Source: a virus. Taken from it: a stretch of DNA of 47,018 bases. The DNA lies in IMG/VR virus record IMGVR_UViG_3300033052_000112, positions 1-47,018 of that record. One strand, written 5' to 3'. Below the pieces are notes generated by a model. That model worked only from the letters and a program-made list of their open reading frames with translations. It searched no databases and was not told the DNA's origin. How positions within the stretch are numbered: position 1 is the stretch's first letter; the number at the start of each line of letters is the position of its first letter. Below are positions 37,026 to 43,777 of this stretch, piece by piece. The translations under genes were made by a program, and so were the position numbers.

Positions 37026-37474
37026 GCGGCCCTCCCGGCGCTTGAAAGGGGCAGGACCGTCGCAATGATCGTGTCAGCAGCATCCCGGCAAAGCGGTTCT
37101 TCAATGTGGTCAATGCGACCATCGGCAGCAGCCGTTGCAATGACCGTGAATGCCGCCAGACCATCGGCAACCACCTTGGCGGGACAGATAGCATCAGCAT
37201 CTTCAAGCGGGCGGGCGACGTAACCAATCGCTGCCAGCATGGCATTGAGCGCAGTCGGCCCAATCACCAGAGCCAGCGAAAGCGCATTGGAAAGCGAGGG
37301 TTCCTTGCCTTCGACGCGGTAAGACTTGATCGTGCGCGCAGGGACACCGGAAGCCGCTGCAAGGCTGTCGTCTGTCCAGACGGCCTGTGCGCCACGGAGA
37401 ATGCCCTGAACGATCTGGCGGACACGATCCTGCCCGACGATCCCGGTAGAAGACGCTGACGTGCTATCAGGCAT
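37022..37474 (-). CDS. helix-turn-helix regulator-like protein, 150 aa
   Basis: Residues about 20-70 contain a HTH (DDSLAAASGVPARTIKSYRV, EGKEPSLSNALSLALVIG), with the S-Y-R-x-E-G-K-x-P phrase seen in XRE-type proteins. The rest is a helical Ala-rich domain that may oligomerise. Its place, distal to the Cro-like gene and before the replication genes, suggests a CII- or antirepressor-like role, unproven. A possible promoter box (CATAAT) lies just upstream; no Shine-Dalgarno sequence is clear. The 103-bp gap 37475-37577 holds nothing else that I can name. Confidence 0.65.
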   Translation of the reverse strand: MPDSTSASSTGIVGQDRVRQIVQGILRGAQAVWTDDSLAAASGVPARTIKSYRVEGKEPSLSNALSLALVIGPTALNAMLAAIGYVARPLEDADAICPAKVVADGLAAFTVIATAAADGRIDHIEEPLCRDAADTIIATVLPLSSAGRAA

Positions 37475-37577
37475 GTGCGATTAATCCATTATGGAAGAAA
37501 GAGACACAGAGCGCGCAGGAGAAGCCGAAGTGATTGGCGTTGCGGTCCTGCGCTGCTTGTTGCGGATTGAGGCGCAT

Positions 37578-37817
37578 TTAGAGAACCTTCCCGCCGGACT
37601 GGTGGAAGGTCTGCCCCTTCGGAATGCGGTGGAAGCGATGGGTCGAGAAAGCGATGAACGGGGCAGGCACAAGCGCGCCGTCCAGTTTCAAGCCTTGCTC
37701 ACCCCGAACTTCGATCACTTCACGAACGGCATAGGTGCGACCAAGGACGAGGCCCGTTCCCTTTACCCAAGGGACGATCTTGCAATAAGCGCGGTCGCCT
37801 ACCTGCCACCCGCTCAC
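37578..37817 (-). CDS. small beta-rich phage protein, 79 aa
   Basis: The GTG at 37817 has GAGG upstream and overlaps the preceding stop as GTGA. SGWQVGDRAYCKIVPWVKGT, then GRTYAVREVIEVRGEQGLKL, is the pattern of small SH3-like phage proteins (W-x-V-G-D ... G-x-x-Y-x-V). Role unknown. Plus-strand ORFs through this region are shadows. Confidence 0.6.
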   Translation of the reverse strand: MSGWQVGDRAYCKIVPWVKGTGLVLGRTYAVREVIEVRGEQGLKLDGALVPAPFIAFSTHRFHRIPKGQTFHQSGGKVL

Positions 37818-37960
37818 AACCCACCTCGCGGCCAGTTCGTGCCTTGGTCTTCGTCGTGCATCTCTTGCAGGTGGACCCAACCTTCCCAGCGGTTGACGCA
37901 CCACAAGATGAAGCAAATCAGTGCTATCCAGATGCCTGCGATGGTGATTGCGGTTTGCAT
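37814..37960 (-). CDS. single-pass membrane protein, 48 aa
   Basis: GGGAGGG lies six bases before the ATG. One N-terminal membrane helix (TAITIAGIWIALICFILWCV, residues 3-22) is followed by a Trp- and acid-rich cytoplasmic or periplasmic tail. It is expressed early under the repressor-controlled promoter, which would suit a host-takeover or exclusion function; this is inference only. Confidence 0.6.
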   Translation of the reverse strand: MQTAITIAGIWIALICFILWCVNRWEGWVHLQEMHDEDQGTNWPRGGL

Positions 37961-37987
37961 GTGGGTCCCTCCCGTCAGAGTGGGGTT

Positions 37988-38200
37988 TCAGGCTGCTTGC
38001 TTGGGGCGGTACGTGGCCATGAAGTGTCTGATCTTGGCTTCAGTCTCGGGCCACAGCCTCCGAGGCCGGGAGCGCGCGCTTTCGCCGCGCAATTCCTTGA
38101 TCAAACGCCAGTCACCGAGCGCTTCACGCCCGAATGCGCTTTCTGCGATCCCATGCGTCGTGATGAACGCTTCGATCTCGTTCAGGAGTGTGCTTTGCAT
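37988..38200 (-). CDS. Cro-like repressor, 70 aa
   Basis: First gene of the leftward operon, divergent from the CI-like gene. MQSTLLNEIEAFITTHGIAE, SAFGREALGDWRLIKELRG and TEAKIRHFMATYRP give a small HTH of the type found opposite CI repressors in alphaproteobacterial prophages. The predicted promoter puts +1 at 38201 or 38200, so the mRNA would start at its AUG without a leader. It probably binds the same CGGGTA operators and promotes lytic growth. Confidence 0.75.
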   Translation of the reverse strand: MQSTLLNEIEAFITTHGIAESAFGREALGDWRLIKELRGESARSRPRRLWPETEAKIRHFMATYRPKQAA

Positions 38201-38207
38201 GGACTAG

Positions 38208-38237
38208 ATCATATGCGGGTAACTACCCGTATGTCAA
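38208..38237 (-). promoter_or_regulatory. leftward early promoter with embedded operator
   Basis: TTGACA (38237-38232), an 18-base spacer filled by the operator at 38216-38229, and TATGAT (38213-38208). Very good match. +1 falls at 38201/38200, at the AUG of the Cro-like gene. Confidence 0.8.
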
Positions 38238-38280
38238 GCGTCGATGCGGGTAACTGCCCTATATTGCGGGAACCTACCCG
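38216..38280. promoter_or_regulatory. operator cluster (three sites) between cro-like and repressor genes
   Basis: CGGGTAACTACCCG at 38216-38229 is a perfect 6-2-6 palindrome. Weaker copies are CGGGTAACTGCCCT (38247-38260) and CGGGAACCTACCCG (38267-38280), with an extra TACCCG half-site at 38282. Site centres are 31 and 20 bases apart. Presumed targets of the CI-like protein and the Cro-like protein. Confidence 0.75.
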
Positions 38281-38290
38281 CTACCCGACA

Positions 38291-39019
38291 ATGCCGACCA
38301 TGTCGGACTCACCCTTGATCAACGTCGCGAAGCTGAAACGCGATGTCATCGAATGCACTGGAGACGGAAAACCCTTCAGTCGCCGGGGCTTGTCTCTGAA
38401 GGCTTCTGGCGGGAAAAATCCCGATCTGGTGCGCGACCTCATAAGCCGCAATCAAGACAGGCAGCCAACGATGGCACTTGTGGTCGGACTGGCCACAGCC
38501 ATGGGCAAAGACCCCTCGGATTACTATACCGCCAACACCCCAGCGACCTCGCCAGCGGTAGAGCGCATCCCTGTCATGGGCCGCGTCCAAGCTGGTGCAT
38601 GGTCAGAGCATCCGCAGTGGCCGGAACACGAATGGTATTACGTTGAAGTGGACCCCACACCGTTTCCAGGCGCAGAGCGATTTGCGTTAGAGATGGTCGG
38701 GCATTCTATGGACAAAATCATTCCGCCCGGTTCGGTCGTTGAATGCCTCCGCGTATTCTACAACACAGGCCCAATCCCGCGCAGTGGTGACATTGTTGTT
38801 GTCGAAAGGCAGCGCAATGATCTGTTCGAGACCACCTGTAAGCGCTTGGAGATAACGCCCGACAATATCTACATTTTGCACTGCGATTCTTACCGGCCAG
38901 AGTTTCAGGAACCGGTATTTATGGGTTCGCCAGATAGCGATAGCCATTTTGACGACGGGGCGCGCATCATCGGGATTGTCGATAAGGCAACGCAAAGGTT
39001 TTATCGCAGGGGAAATTAA
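38291..39019 (+). CDS. CI/LexA-type prophage repressor with S24 peptidase domain, 242 aa
   Basis: The N-terminal HTH (FSRRGLSLKASGGKNPDLVR, then ISRNQDRQPTMALVVGLATA) is followed by an S24 self-cleavage domain: Ala101-Gly102 in VQAGAWSE as the cut site, Ser139 in VGHSMDK and Lys184 in TTCKRLE as the catalytic pair. SOS-induced RecA would trigger cleavage and prophage induction. Start at 38291; ATG 38300 is possible, and neither has a clear ribosome site. The gene faces the Cro-like gene across three operators. A TATATT box at 38260 lies upstream. Confidence 0.85.
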   Translation: MPTMSDSPLINVAKLKRDVIECTGDGKPFSRRGLSLKASGGKNPDLVRDLISRNQDRQPTMALVVGLATAMGKDPSDYYTANTPATSPAVERIPVMGRVQAGAWSEHPQWPEHEWYYVEVDPTPFPGAERFALEMVGHSMDKIIPPGSVVECLRVFYNTGPIPRSGDIVVVERQRNDLFETTCKRLEITPDNIYILHCDSYRPEFQEPVFMGSPDSDSHFDDGARIIGIVDKATQRFYRRGN

Positions 39020-39023
39020 TCTA

Positions 39024-39464
39024 ATGATCTGGCTTCTACTCGCTGCCGAAACTGCCACGCTTCCCGATATCCACCTGATCTGCTCTGGGCAGACAGCCGC
39101 AAATATCGCTTCTGAGACGACCACGGCAAATGTTACAGACAATCGCGGCTACGCGGCCTCTGGTAGCGCCACGACAAGCCGACCAACCGCAGTGTCCATG
39201 GCTGTGCAGTTCCGTATCATTGACGGAAAGGCGGAAGCGAATGTTCCGCGCTTTGCGGTCCCCGCTCTTTCTGGCGGCGGTAAAGGCGGATGGTATCCGG
39301 TCAAAGATGTCAAATTCACAGACGACCAGATCACCGGGAAGGTTCGCTACAACTTCATGGATAGCTCGACGTTCACGATAGATCGAACCACCGGCATCCT
39401 GACATCATCCGGCGGTTTTCAGGCGCTATGCACGAAGGTTGACCGGGCCGAGCGGAAGTTCTGA
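39024..39464 (+). CDS. probable lysogenically expressed protein, 146 aa
   Basis: The ATG at 39024 has GGGGAA upstream, five bases after the repressor stop, so it is likely co-transcribed in the lysogen. It begins MIWLLLAAETATLPDIHLIC, a hydrophobic start that could anchor or export it. The body is beta-rich (VQFRIIDGKAEANVPRFAVP, KFTDDQITGKVRYNFMDSST). No family is recognised. A lysogenic-conversion role is inferred from position only. Confidence 0.6.
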   Translation: MIWLLLAAETATLPDIHLICSGQTAANIASETTTANVTDNRGYAASGSATTSRPTAVSMAVQFRIIDGKAEANVPRFAVPALSGGGKGGWYPVKDVKFTDDQITGKVRYNFMDSSTFTIDRTTGILTSSGGFQALCTKVDRAERKF

Positions 39465-39494
39465 CCGCCCTATCTGTGATCTGAGGAGAGTAAT

Positions 39495-39851
39495 ATGGCA
39501 GGATTAGGTATTGGCCTTGGCTTGGGTCTTGGGCCAAACGGATCATCCAAGCCGCCCCTTTGCGCAGCTATCGAAGCTATGCGCACGGTTACGGCAGATG
39601 ATGGCAATGACACGCTAACCCTTGCGCCTCACATCGTTTACAAGCGGACCCGGCGAGAAATAGTTACTCTGGACGCAGTCCTGATTGCCCGCAATGGCCA
39701 GCCCGTTAACCGGGAGAGCCTGCGCACCTATCGCGTGGACGACCTCTCAAATATCGTGGTCATGGATAATGGGTTCTCCGTTTTCGCCGACTTCGATCCC
39801 AGCGATCCGGAATATACGGGCCGTACGATCTGCGTCGTCCAAGCGGTCTAG
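39495..39851 (+). CDS. hypothetical lysogenic-region protein with Gly/Leu N-terminus, 118 aa
   Basis: GAGGAG about eight bases upstream of the ATG. The start MAGLGIGLGLGLGPNGSSK resembles the short proteins at 4585-4766; the DNA shares GGTATTGGCCTT with the 44-residue ORF. The rest is beta-rich (TLAPHIVYKRTRREIVTLDA, LRTYRVDDLSNIVVMDNGF). The terminator at 39991-40017 would end this repressor-linked transcript. Function unknown. Confidence 0.6.
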   Translation: MAGLGIGLGLGLGPNGSSKPPLCAAIEAMRTVTADDGNDTLTLAPHIVYKRTRREIVTLDAVLIARNGQPVNRESLRTYRVDDLSNIVVMDNGFSVFADFDPSDPEYTGRTICVVQAV

Positions 39852-39986
39852 ATAACGCACGATAGCTTCTAATCGCCATTGAGCATGCTCTGCCGCATCT
39901 TCAGGAGGCAAGGTCTCAAATCCTGACGCCCCTAATTCCGCATGCCAGCGGATGCGGTTCCGCACTCTCATAGGGCTATCCACCAT
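39747..39986 (-). CDS. possible minus-strand protein overlapping the 118-aa gene, 79 aa
   Basis: It reads MVDSPMRVRNRIRWHAELGA then PPEDAAEHAQWRLEAIVRYL, a plausible charged helical protein. GAGG lies upstream. It overlaps the convergent plus-strand gene by 105 bases, and its upstream region contains a terminator hairpin for the other strand, so I am not sure it is real. It is the only coding explanation for 39852-39990. Confidence 0.4.
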   Translation of the reverse strand: MVDSPMRVRNRIRWHAELGASGFETLPPEDAAEHAQWRLEAIVRYLDRLDDADRTARIFRIAGIEVGENGEPIIHDHDI

Positions 39987-39990
39987 ATCA

Positions 39991-40017
39991 GCCTCGCTCG
40001 TTTGGGCGGGGCTTTTT
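39991..40017 (+). terminator. terminator of the repressor transcript
   Basis: GCCTCGC pairs with GCGGGGC (one G-U) around an 8-base loop and is followed by TTTTT (40013-40017). It isolates the lysogenic genes from the early operon promoter 65 bases on. Confidence 0.8.
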
Positions 40018-40056
40018 CGTGCCCCGTGAAGGGAGCATAGCGGAAAAACGCTGATA

Positions 40057-40100
40057 CGGGTAGATACCCGCATTATTTGCTTGACGCGGGTAGCTACCCG
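40057..40100. promoter_or_regulatory. second operator pair for the CI-like repressor
   Basis: CGGGTAGATACCCG (40057-40070) and CGGGTAGCTACCCG (40087-40100) are both perfect 6-2-6 palindromes, 30 bases apart, matching the sites at 38216-38280. Confidence 0.8.
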
Positions 40101-40110
40101 CATCTATGTA
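40081..40110 (+). promoter_or_regulatory. rightward early promoter with embedded operator
   Basis: TTGACG (40081-40086), an 18-base spacer filled by the operator at 40087-40100, and TATGTA (40105-40110). +1 is expected near 40117, giving a 20-base leader before the ATG at 40137. Confidence 0.75.
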
Positions 40111-40136
40111 CTGTCTCACACCACGGAGACAGGCAC

Positions 40137-40475
40137 ATGACCATCCTCACCGCCATTCCCCGCCCATGGAATTATCATTCCGGCGTTCACAACTGCGCGA
40201 CCTGCAACGGCCTTGGCGTAGTTTCCAGCCAGACCCGCGCGACGACTTGGGATCCGTATCCTGAAACGCCTTGCCCCGATTGCGATGGCGTCGAGCATGA
40301 AGCCGAATGTGCCGTATGCGGATCGACGCTGGAGATGGCAGGCTATGACTGCTTCGTTTGCCAGACCGTCGATGAACTGCCCGCTAACGTTGACGCTGAT
40401 GCGCTGACCAAGGCCATCCGCACCGCGCTGGATGCGCGCCTTGCTTTCGTCCTGAATGCAAAGGTGGCGGCATGA
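40137..40475 (+). CDS. zinc-finger early protein, 112 aa
   Basis: First gene of the rightward early operon (GGAG upstream of the ATG). Four C-x-x-C pairs, NCATCNGLG, TPCPDCDG, CAVCGS and DCFVCQ, resemble the DnaJ-type cysteine-rich domain or a double zinc ribbon in residues 18-80. A short helical C-terminus follows (DALTKAIRTALDARL). Likely nucleic-acid or protein binding; a specific function is not evident. Confidence 0.7.
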   Translation: MTILTAIPRPWNYHSGVHNCATCNGLGVVSSQTRATTWDPYPETPCPDCDGVEHEAECAVCGSTLEMAGYDCFVCQTVDELPANVDADALTKAIRTALDARLAFVLNAKVAA

Positions 40476-40672
40476 GCGCGGCACAGATGACGCGCGATGG
40501 CATAAAGCGCCTGCCGAAGTGGGGGCCTGCGCGCCGTGATGGTCCTTACACTTTCCGGATGAAGCTGCCGTCAGTCCAATGTGAGCATGGCGGCTGCTCC
40601 AAGCGCGCTGGTTACAGTACACCTAAAGGCAATCGTTGCTTTACTCACGCTCTGCCGGGGGAAAGCGCATGA
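40472..40672 (+). CDS. small Cys/His-containing protein, 66 aa
   Basis: ATGA overlap. Basic N-terminal half (MTRDGIKRLPKWGPARRDGP) and a possible Cys/His metal site (CEHGGCSKRAGYS ... CFTHA). Ends GESA, encoded by a junction word that is reused at 41199-41213. No family is recognised. Confidence 0.6.
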   Translation: MSAAQMTRDGIKRLPKWGPARRDGPYTFRMKLPSVQCEHGGCSKRAGYSTPKGNRCFTHALPGESA

Positions 40673-40857
40673 CCCTCTACGAGATCAACTACGCCCCCAC
40701 CAAGCGCGTCGTTCGTGGCGTTCACATGTGGGATATTGCCTATCGCGTTCAGGCTGCATCGCTTGAGGATGCCAAGGCATATGCCCGCCGCTGCATTGCG
40801 GTTGAAGCGCCTGCGCCGGTCTACAAGCTGACTTCGGCTCGTGAGGTGCAGGCATGA
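40669..40857 (+). CDS. small hypothetical protein, 62 aa
   Basis: The ATG at 40669 overlaps the upstream stop as ATGA. MTLYEINYAPTKRVVRGVHM then YRVQAASLEDAKAYARRCIA has the beta-beta-helix rhythm of small phage proteins where a helix begins S-L-E-D-A-K-x-Y-A. Role unknown. Confidence 0.6.
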   Translation: MTLYEINYAPTKRVVRGVHMWDIAYRVQAASLEDAKAYARRCIAVEAPAPVYKLTSAREVQA

Positions 40858-41213
40858 GCGCGCAGCACACCCCCGGCCCTTGGGTCATTGATGAAAACCG
40901 CTGGGATGGCGCGGTCACAATTATCAATGATCGGCACGAGCCTGTTTTGTCCGCCGCTTGGGAAGGAGGCAGTCAGACCTCATTGCTAGTGTCCGAGGCT
41001 GATCTTCGCCTGATCGCAGCCGCACCAGCACTGCTTGAGATGCTGGAGGACGCGCGCACCAGTCTTTCAATCACCCGCACTAATATCATGTGCGAGATTG
41101 GCCGGTGTGCAGACCCAAGCGAAAGCCGCTGGGCGGGCGTTCCGGAGCAACTAGCCAAGCGAATCGCCAAGATCGACGCCACAATCGCCCTCGCCAAAGG
41201 GGAAAGCGCATGA
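40854..41213 (+). CDS. HTPGPW-type phage early protein, 119 aa
   Basis: MSAQHTPGPWVIDENRWDGA at the N-terminus and ADLRLIAAAPALLEMLEDAR at about residues 49-68 are the two hallmarks of a very common family of phage early proteins whose function is not known to me. A C-terminal helix (EQLAKRIAKIDATIALAKGE) follows. ATGA overlaps at both ends. Confidence 0.75.
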   Translation: MSAQHTPGPWVIDENRWDGAVTIINDRHEPVLSAAWEGGSQTSLLVSEADLRLIAAAPALLEMLEDARTSLSITRTNIMCEIGRCADPSESRWAGVPEQLAKRIAKIDATIALAKGESA

Positions 41214-41407
41214 TCCCTGCATTTCACCACCGCACCCCGTCAGGCTGGTCAGATGACAGGCTCATGGAAGCCTATGACCTGATTTACGCCGTCCTGATGG
41301 ACCACGCCACGTCAGAAGACAGTATGCCGGAAATCAAGGCTCTGCTCTCCGAGGTCGAAAAGACTGACGACGTGCTGGCGGATGTAATCCGGAGCCGCGT
41401 GTCATGA
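41210..41407 (+). CDS. small acidic protein, 65 aa
   Basis: The ATG at 41210 lies in the junction word GGGGAAAGCGCATGA. MIPAFHHRTPSGWSDDRLME then a helical acidic body (SMPEIKALLSEVEKTDDVLA). Unknown function. Confidence 0.6.
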   Translation: MIPAFHHRTPSGWSDDRLMEAYDLIYAVLMDHATSEDSMPEIKALLSEVEKTDDVLADVIRSRVS

Positions 41408-41520
41408 TGTACGCCGAAGCCTCCTTCTATGAAGGTGCCCATTACGCGCACATAGCCGCATGGGAGGAAATGAAGCGCCTAGAGCATCGCATCCGCATGG
41501 ATCGCAGGAGGCTCCGCTAA
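41404..41520 (+). CDS. mini protein, 38 aa
   Basis: MMYAEASFYEGAHYAHIAAW then a very basic end (RLEHRIRMDRRRLR). Overlaps both neighbours (ATGA upstream, TAATG downstream). Its end supplies AGGAGG for the next gene, so part of its sequence serves as a ribosome site. Confidence 0.5.
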   Translation: MMYAEASFYEGAHYAHIAAWEEMKRLEHRIRMDRRRLR

Positions 41521-41684
41521 TGGAACATCCCTTCGATTGGTCAGCATGGAACGCGCAGTTCGATGCAGGACAGCTTGCCTTGAGGCAGAGCCTAGAGCGC
41601 TGGAACGAAGCCGAGGCCGCGCTTGCACAAGCCCGTGTCGAGATGGCGCGCGATGTTCGCAAGATCATCGGGGAGGCGCTGTGA
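41520..41684 (+). CDS. small helical protein, 54 aa
   Basis: The ATG at 41520 has AGGAGG upstream; the in-frame ATG at 41460 is inside the previous gene. MEHPFDWSAWNAQFDAGQLA then one long helix (EAEAALAQARVEMARDVRKI). No family is recognised. Confidence 0.6.
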   Translation: MEHPFDWSAWNAQFDAGQLALRQSLERWNEAEAALAQARVEMARDVRKIIGEAL

Positions 41685-41785
41685 TCCGCCAAATGCTCCA
41701 CGCAGCCCGTCTAGAGCCTCGCCTGACGATTGCTCTGATTGGTGCCTGCCATGTGTTCGCCGCCATCTGGATCGCAACGCCATGA
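41681..41785 (+). CDS. mini membrane protein, 34 aa
   Basis: GTGA overlap at the start and ATGA overlap at the end. MIRQMLHAARLEPRLTIALI, then GACHVFAAIWIATP: basic N-terminus and one hydrophobic helix. May be a small membrane peptide; could also be only a coupling frame. Confidence 0.45.
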   Translation: MIRQMLHAARLEPRLTIALIGACHVFAAIWIATP

Positions 41786-41970
41786 TCGTGACCCTGATCG
41801 ACAACCTCACTGGCAAGGCCATCAGAGCGCCCGCCAGCATGATCCGCCCAATGAGCAGCGATGACGCTGAGTTCTGGGAGCTATTCCACTCCCGCCGTGC
41901 TGCCACGAAGCACGAACCCAACACCCCGGCTATCGTGGCATCTAGCCGGGGAACAGGGGAAAACGCATGA
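41782..41970 (+). CDS. small hypothetical protein, 62 aa
   Basis: MIVTLIDNLTGKAIRAPASM: a short beta hairpin, then an acidic helix (SSDDAEFWELFHSRRAATKH) and a tail ending RGTGENA that is encoded by a variant of the GGGGAAAGCGCATGA junction. Located directly before the RecT-like gene. Unknown function. Confidence 0.55.
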   Translation: MIVTLIDNLTGKAIRAPASMIRPMSSDDAEFWELFHSRRAATKHEPNTPAIVASSRGTGENA

Positions 41971-42824
41971 ACGCGATTACCACCATTCCCGCCTTTTCCA
42001 TGGGCGACGTCGAGCGGGTTGCACTTGCAATCGCCAAGGGCGGCTTGTTCGGCTCGAAAGACCCTAACGCCGTCCTGACGCTCTGCCTCTTGGCGCAAGC
42101 CGAGGGCCATCATCCGGCAGTCGTTTTCCGCGACTACCATATCATTTCCGGCAAGCCCGCCAAGAAGGCCGAGGCGATGCTTCGCGACTTCATCAGCAGT
42201 GGCGGCAAGGTCGAATGGCACTCGCTTTCTGACGAGGTTGCAGACGCCACGTTTAGCCATCCTTTCGGCGGCACGATCCGTATCGACTGGACGATCAAGC
42301 GCGCGCAACAGGCGGGCATCAGCACGCCCATGTGGAAGAAGTACCCCCGCCAGATGCTTCGCAGCCGCGTCATCAGCGAGGGCGTCCGTTCGGTCTGCCC
42401 AAGCGCAACCAGTGGGCTTTACGAGGTCAACGAGGTTCAGGACATCGTTGCCGAGACGCCGCGCAATGTTGTGGAAGCACAGTATGCCGAACTGCCCGCG
42501 CCAGAGCAGGCCGAGGAAGTCGCACCGGCAAAGCGCGTCGATTGGGACACGCCGATCAAGAACACTACCGGCCTAAAGCGCGCACTGAAGGCGCTCAACG
42601 CCGACCTGGAAGGCTGCGGCGATACCGAGATGGTCTATGCCCTGACCGCCACGCAGGAGTGGAAGGACTTCGTTGCCACGGCGGAAATCCACGGTCCCCA
42701 CTACCTCTACGGCGGCGATCCAGCACCGGAGGAGTTCGAGGGCCTGCTTTTGAAGGCTCAGCGCATGGTGCGCGAGTTCGACAGCGCCACGGCAAATCAG
42801 ATGGCCGATCTGGCCCATACGTAA
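41967..42824 (+). CDS. recT: RecT-family ssDNA-annealing protein, 285 aa
   Basis: MNAITTIPAFSMGDVERVAL, then AVLTLCLLAQAEGHHPAVVF, YHIISGKPAKKAEAMLRDFI and IRIDWTIKRAQQAGISTPMW with QMLRSRVISEGVRSVCP, are the ordered phrases of RecT-like recombinases of GC-rich phages (residues 1-155). The C-terminal 130 residues are a variable tail with an acidic linker. It anneals single strands for phage recombination. No exonuclease partner is visible nearby; SSB is encoded two genes on. Confidence 0.8.
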   Translation: MNAITTIPAFSMGDVERVALAIAKGGLFGSKDPNAVLTLCLLAQAEGHHPAVVFRDYHIISGKPAKKAEAMLRDFISSGGKVEWHSLSDEVADATFSHPFGGTIRIDWTIKRAQQAGISTPMWKKYPRQMLRSRVISEGVRSVCPSATSGLYEVNEVQDIVAETPRNVVEAQYAELPAPEQAEEVAPAKRVDWDTPIKNTTGLKRALKALNADLEGCGDTEMVYALTATQEWKDFVATAEIHGPHYLYGGDPAPEEFEGLLLKAQRMVREFDSATANQMADLAHT

Positions 42825-42834
42825 GGTTCACGCA

Positions 42835-43323
42835 ATGTCACGTTCGCCTGCCCACCGTGTAACTCGTTTTCTCTCTTTGGTCTCAAGAGAGACCATCGCG
42901 CGTGAAGGGTGCTGGATCTGGGCAGGGGCAAACAAGGGTAATGGATACGGTTCGTTTGTGATGAACGGCAAAAGTGTTCCCGCCCATCGTGCGGCTTACA
43001 TCCTCTTCAACGGTCAAGAACCGGGGAAAATGGATGTTTGCCACAAGTGCGACAACAGAGCCTGCGTAAATCCCGATCACCTGTTTTTGGGCACCCGGCT
43101 TGAGAACATGCAGGATTGCAAGCGAAAAGGACGCACCGCGCGTGGCGCATCCCTTGGCAACCGCAAAGGGGAAAATGGGCCAGCAGCGAAACTAACTTGG
43201 GACGTTGTTCGACAGATTAGGGCTTCATCTGAGCCTTCAAAAATACTCGCGCGGCGATTTGGCGTCACCAACGACAACATCAATCGCATCCGCAGAAATG
43301 ATACATGGAAGGAAGTTGTATGA
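42835..43323 (+). CDS. HNH endonuclease (homing type), 162 aa
   Basis: [20 protein letters not shown], then [14 protein letters not shown] and [20 protein letters not shown] with [13 protein letters not shown] (residues 26-99), form the HNH_3-type domain; the catalytic core lies around His70, Asn74/Asn79 and His82. A C-terminal HTH follows ([20 protein letters not shown]). It is A+T-richer than its neighbours and sits as an insert between RecT and SSB. This is the only gap in an otherwise tight stretch, consistent with a mobile gene. Confidence 0.85.
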   Translation: MSRSPAHRVTRFLSLVSRETIAREGCWIWAGANKGNGYGSFVMNGKSVPAHRAAYILFNGQEPGKMDVCHKCDNRACVNPDHLFLGTRLENMQDCKRKGRTARGASLGNRKGENGPAAKLTWDVVRQIRASSEPSKILARRFGVTNDNINRIRRNDTWKEVV

Positions 43324-43769
43324 GTGGTTCCGTGAACAAAGTGATCTTAGTTGGATCACTTGGCGCTGACCCTGAAATTAAGAGTTTTCAAAATGGTGGC
43401 CGGATTGCGAACATCCGGATTGCTACAAATGAGAGCTGGAAAGATCGCACATCGGGAGAGCGTAAAAGCCGCACTGAATGGCACTCTGTTGTCATCTCGT
43501 CAGACGGCCTTGTGGGCGTCGTGGAGCGCTTTCTCCGCAAGGGCAGCAAGGTCTATCTCGAAGGCCAGTTGAAGACCCGCAAGTGGCAGGACCAGACCGG
43601 ACAGGACCGCTACACCACCGAGGTTAGCGTTGGCGGTATGGGCGGCGTCCTGACGATGCTGGACGGCCCGCAGGGGAACGCAGGCGGTAATCGGGATGGT
43701 GGAAGCCAGCGCGGTGGCAGTGGCTTCGGCGACTACAACGACGACGATACGTCGGACATCCCATTCTGA
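43320..43769 (+). CDS. ssb: single-stranded DNA-binding protein, 149 aa
   Basis: [40 protein letters not shown] and [20 protein letters not shown] with [19 protein letters not shown] give a full bacterial-type OB fold (residues 1-110). A Gly-rich linker leads to the acidic tip DDDTSDIPF that binds partner proteins. The start overlaps the HNH stop as ATGA. Serves replication and RecT-type recombination. Confidence 0.95.
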   Translation: MSGSVNKVILVGSLGADPEIKSFQNGGRIANIRIATNESWKDRTSGERKSRTEWHSVVISSDGLVGVVERFLRKGSKVYLEGQLKTRKWQDQTGQDRYTTEVSVGGMGGVLTMLDGPQGNAGGNRDGGSQRGGSGFGDYNDDDTSDIPF

Positions 43770-43777
43770 GGCCCGTC

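Noticed and set aside
37491-38207. 238-codon plus-strand ORF.
   Set aside because: Antisense to two or three well-supported small minus-strand genes; composition of a shadow frame.
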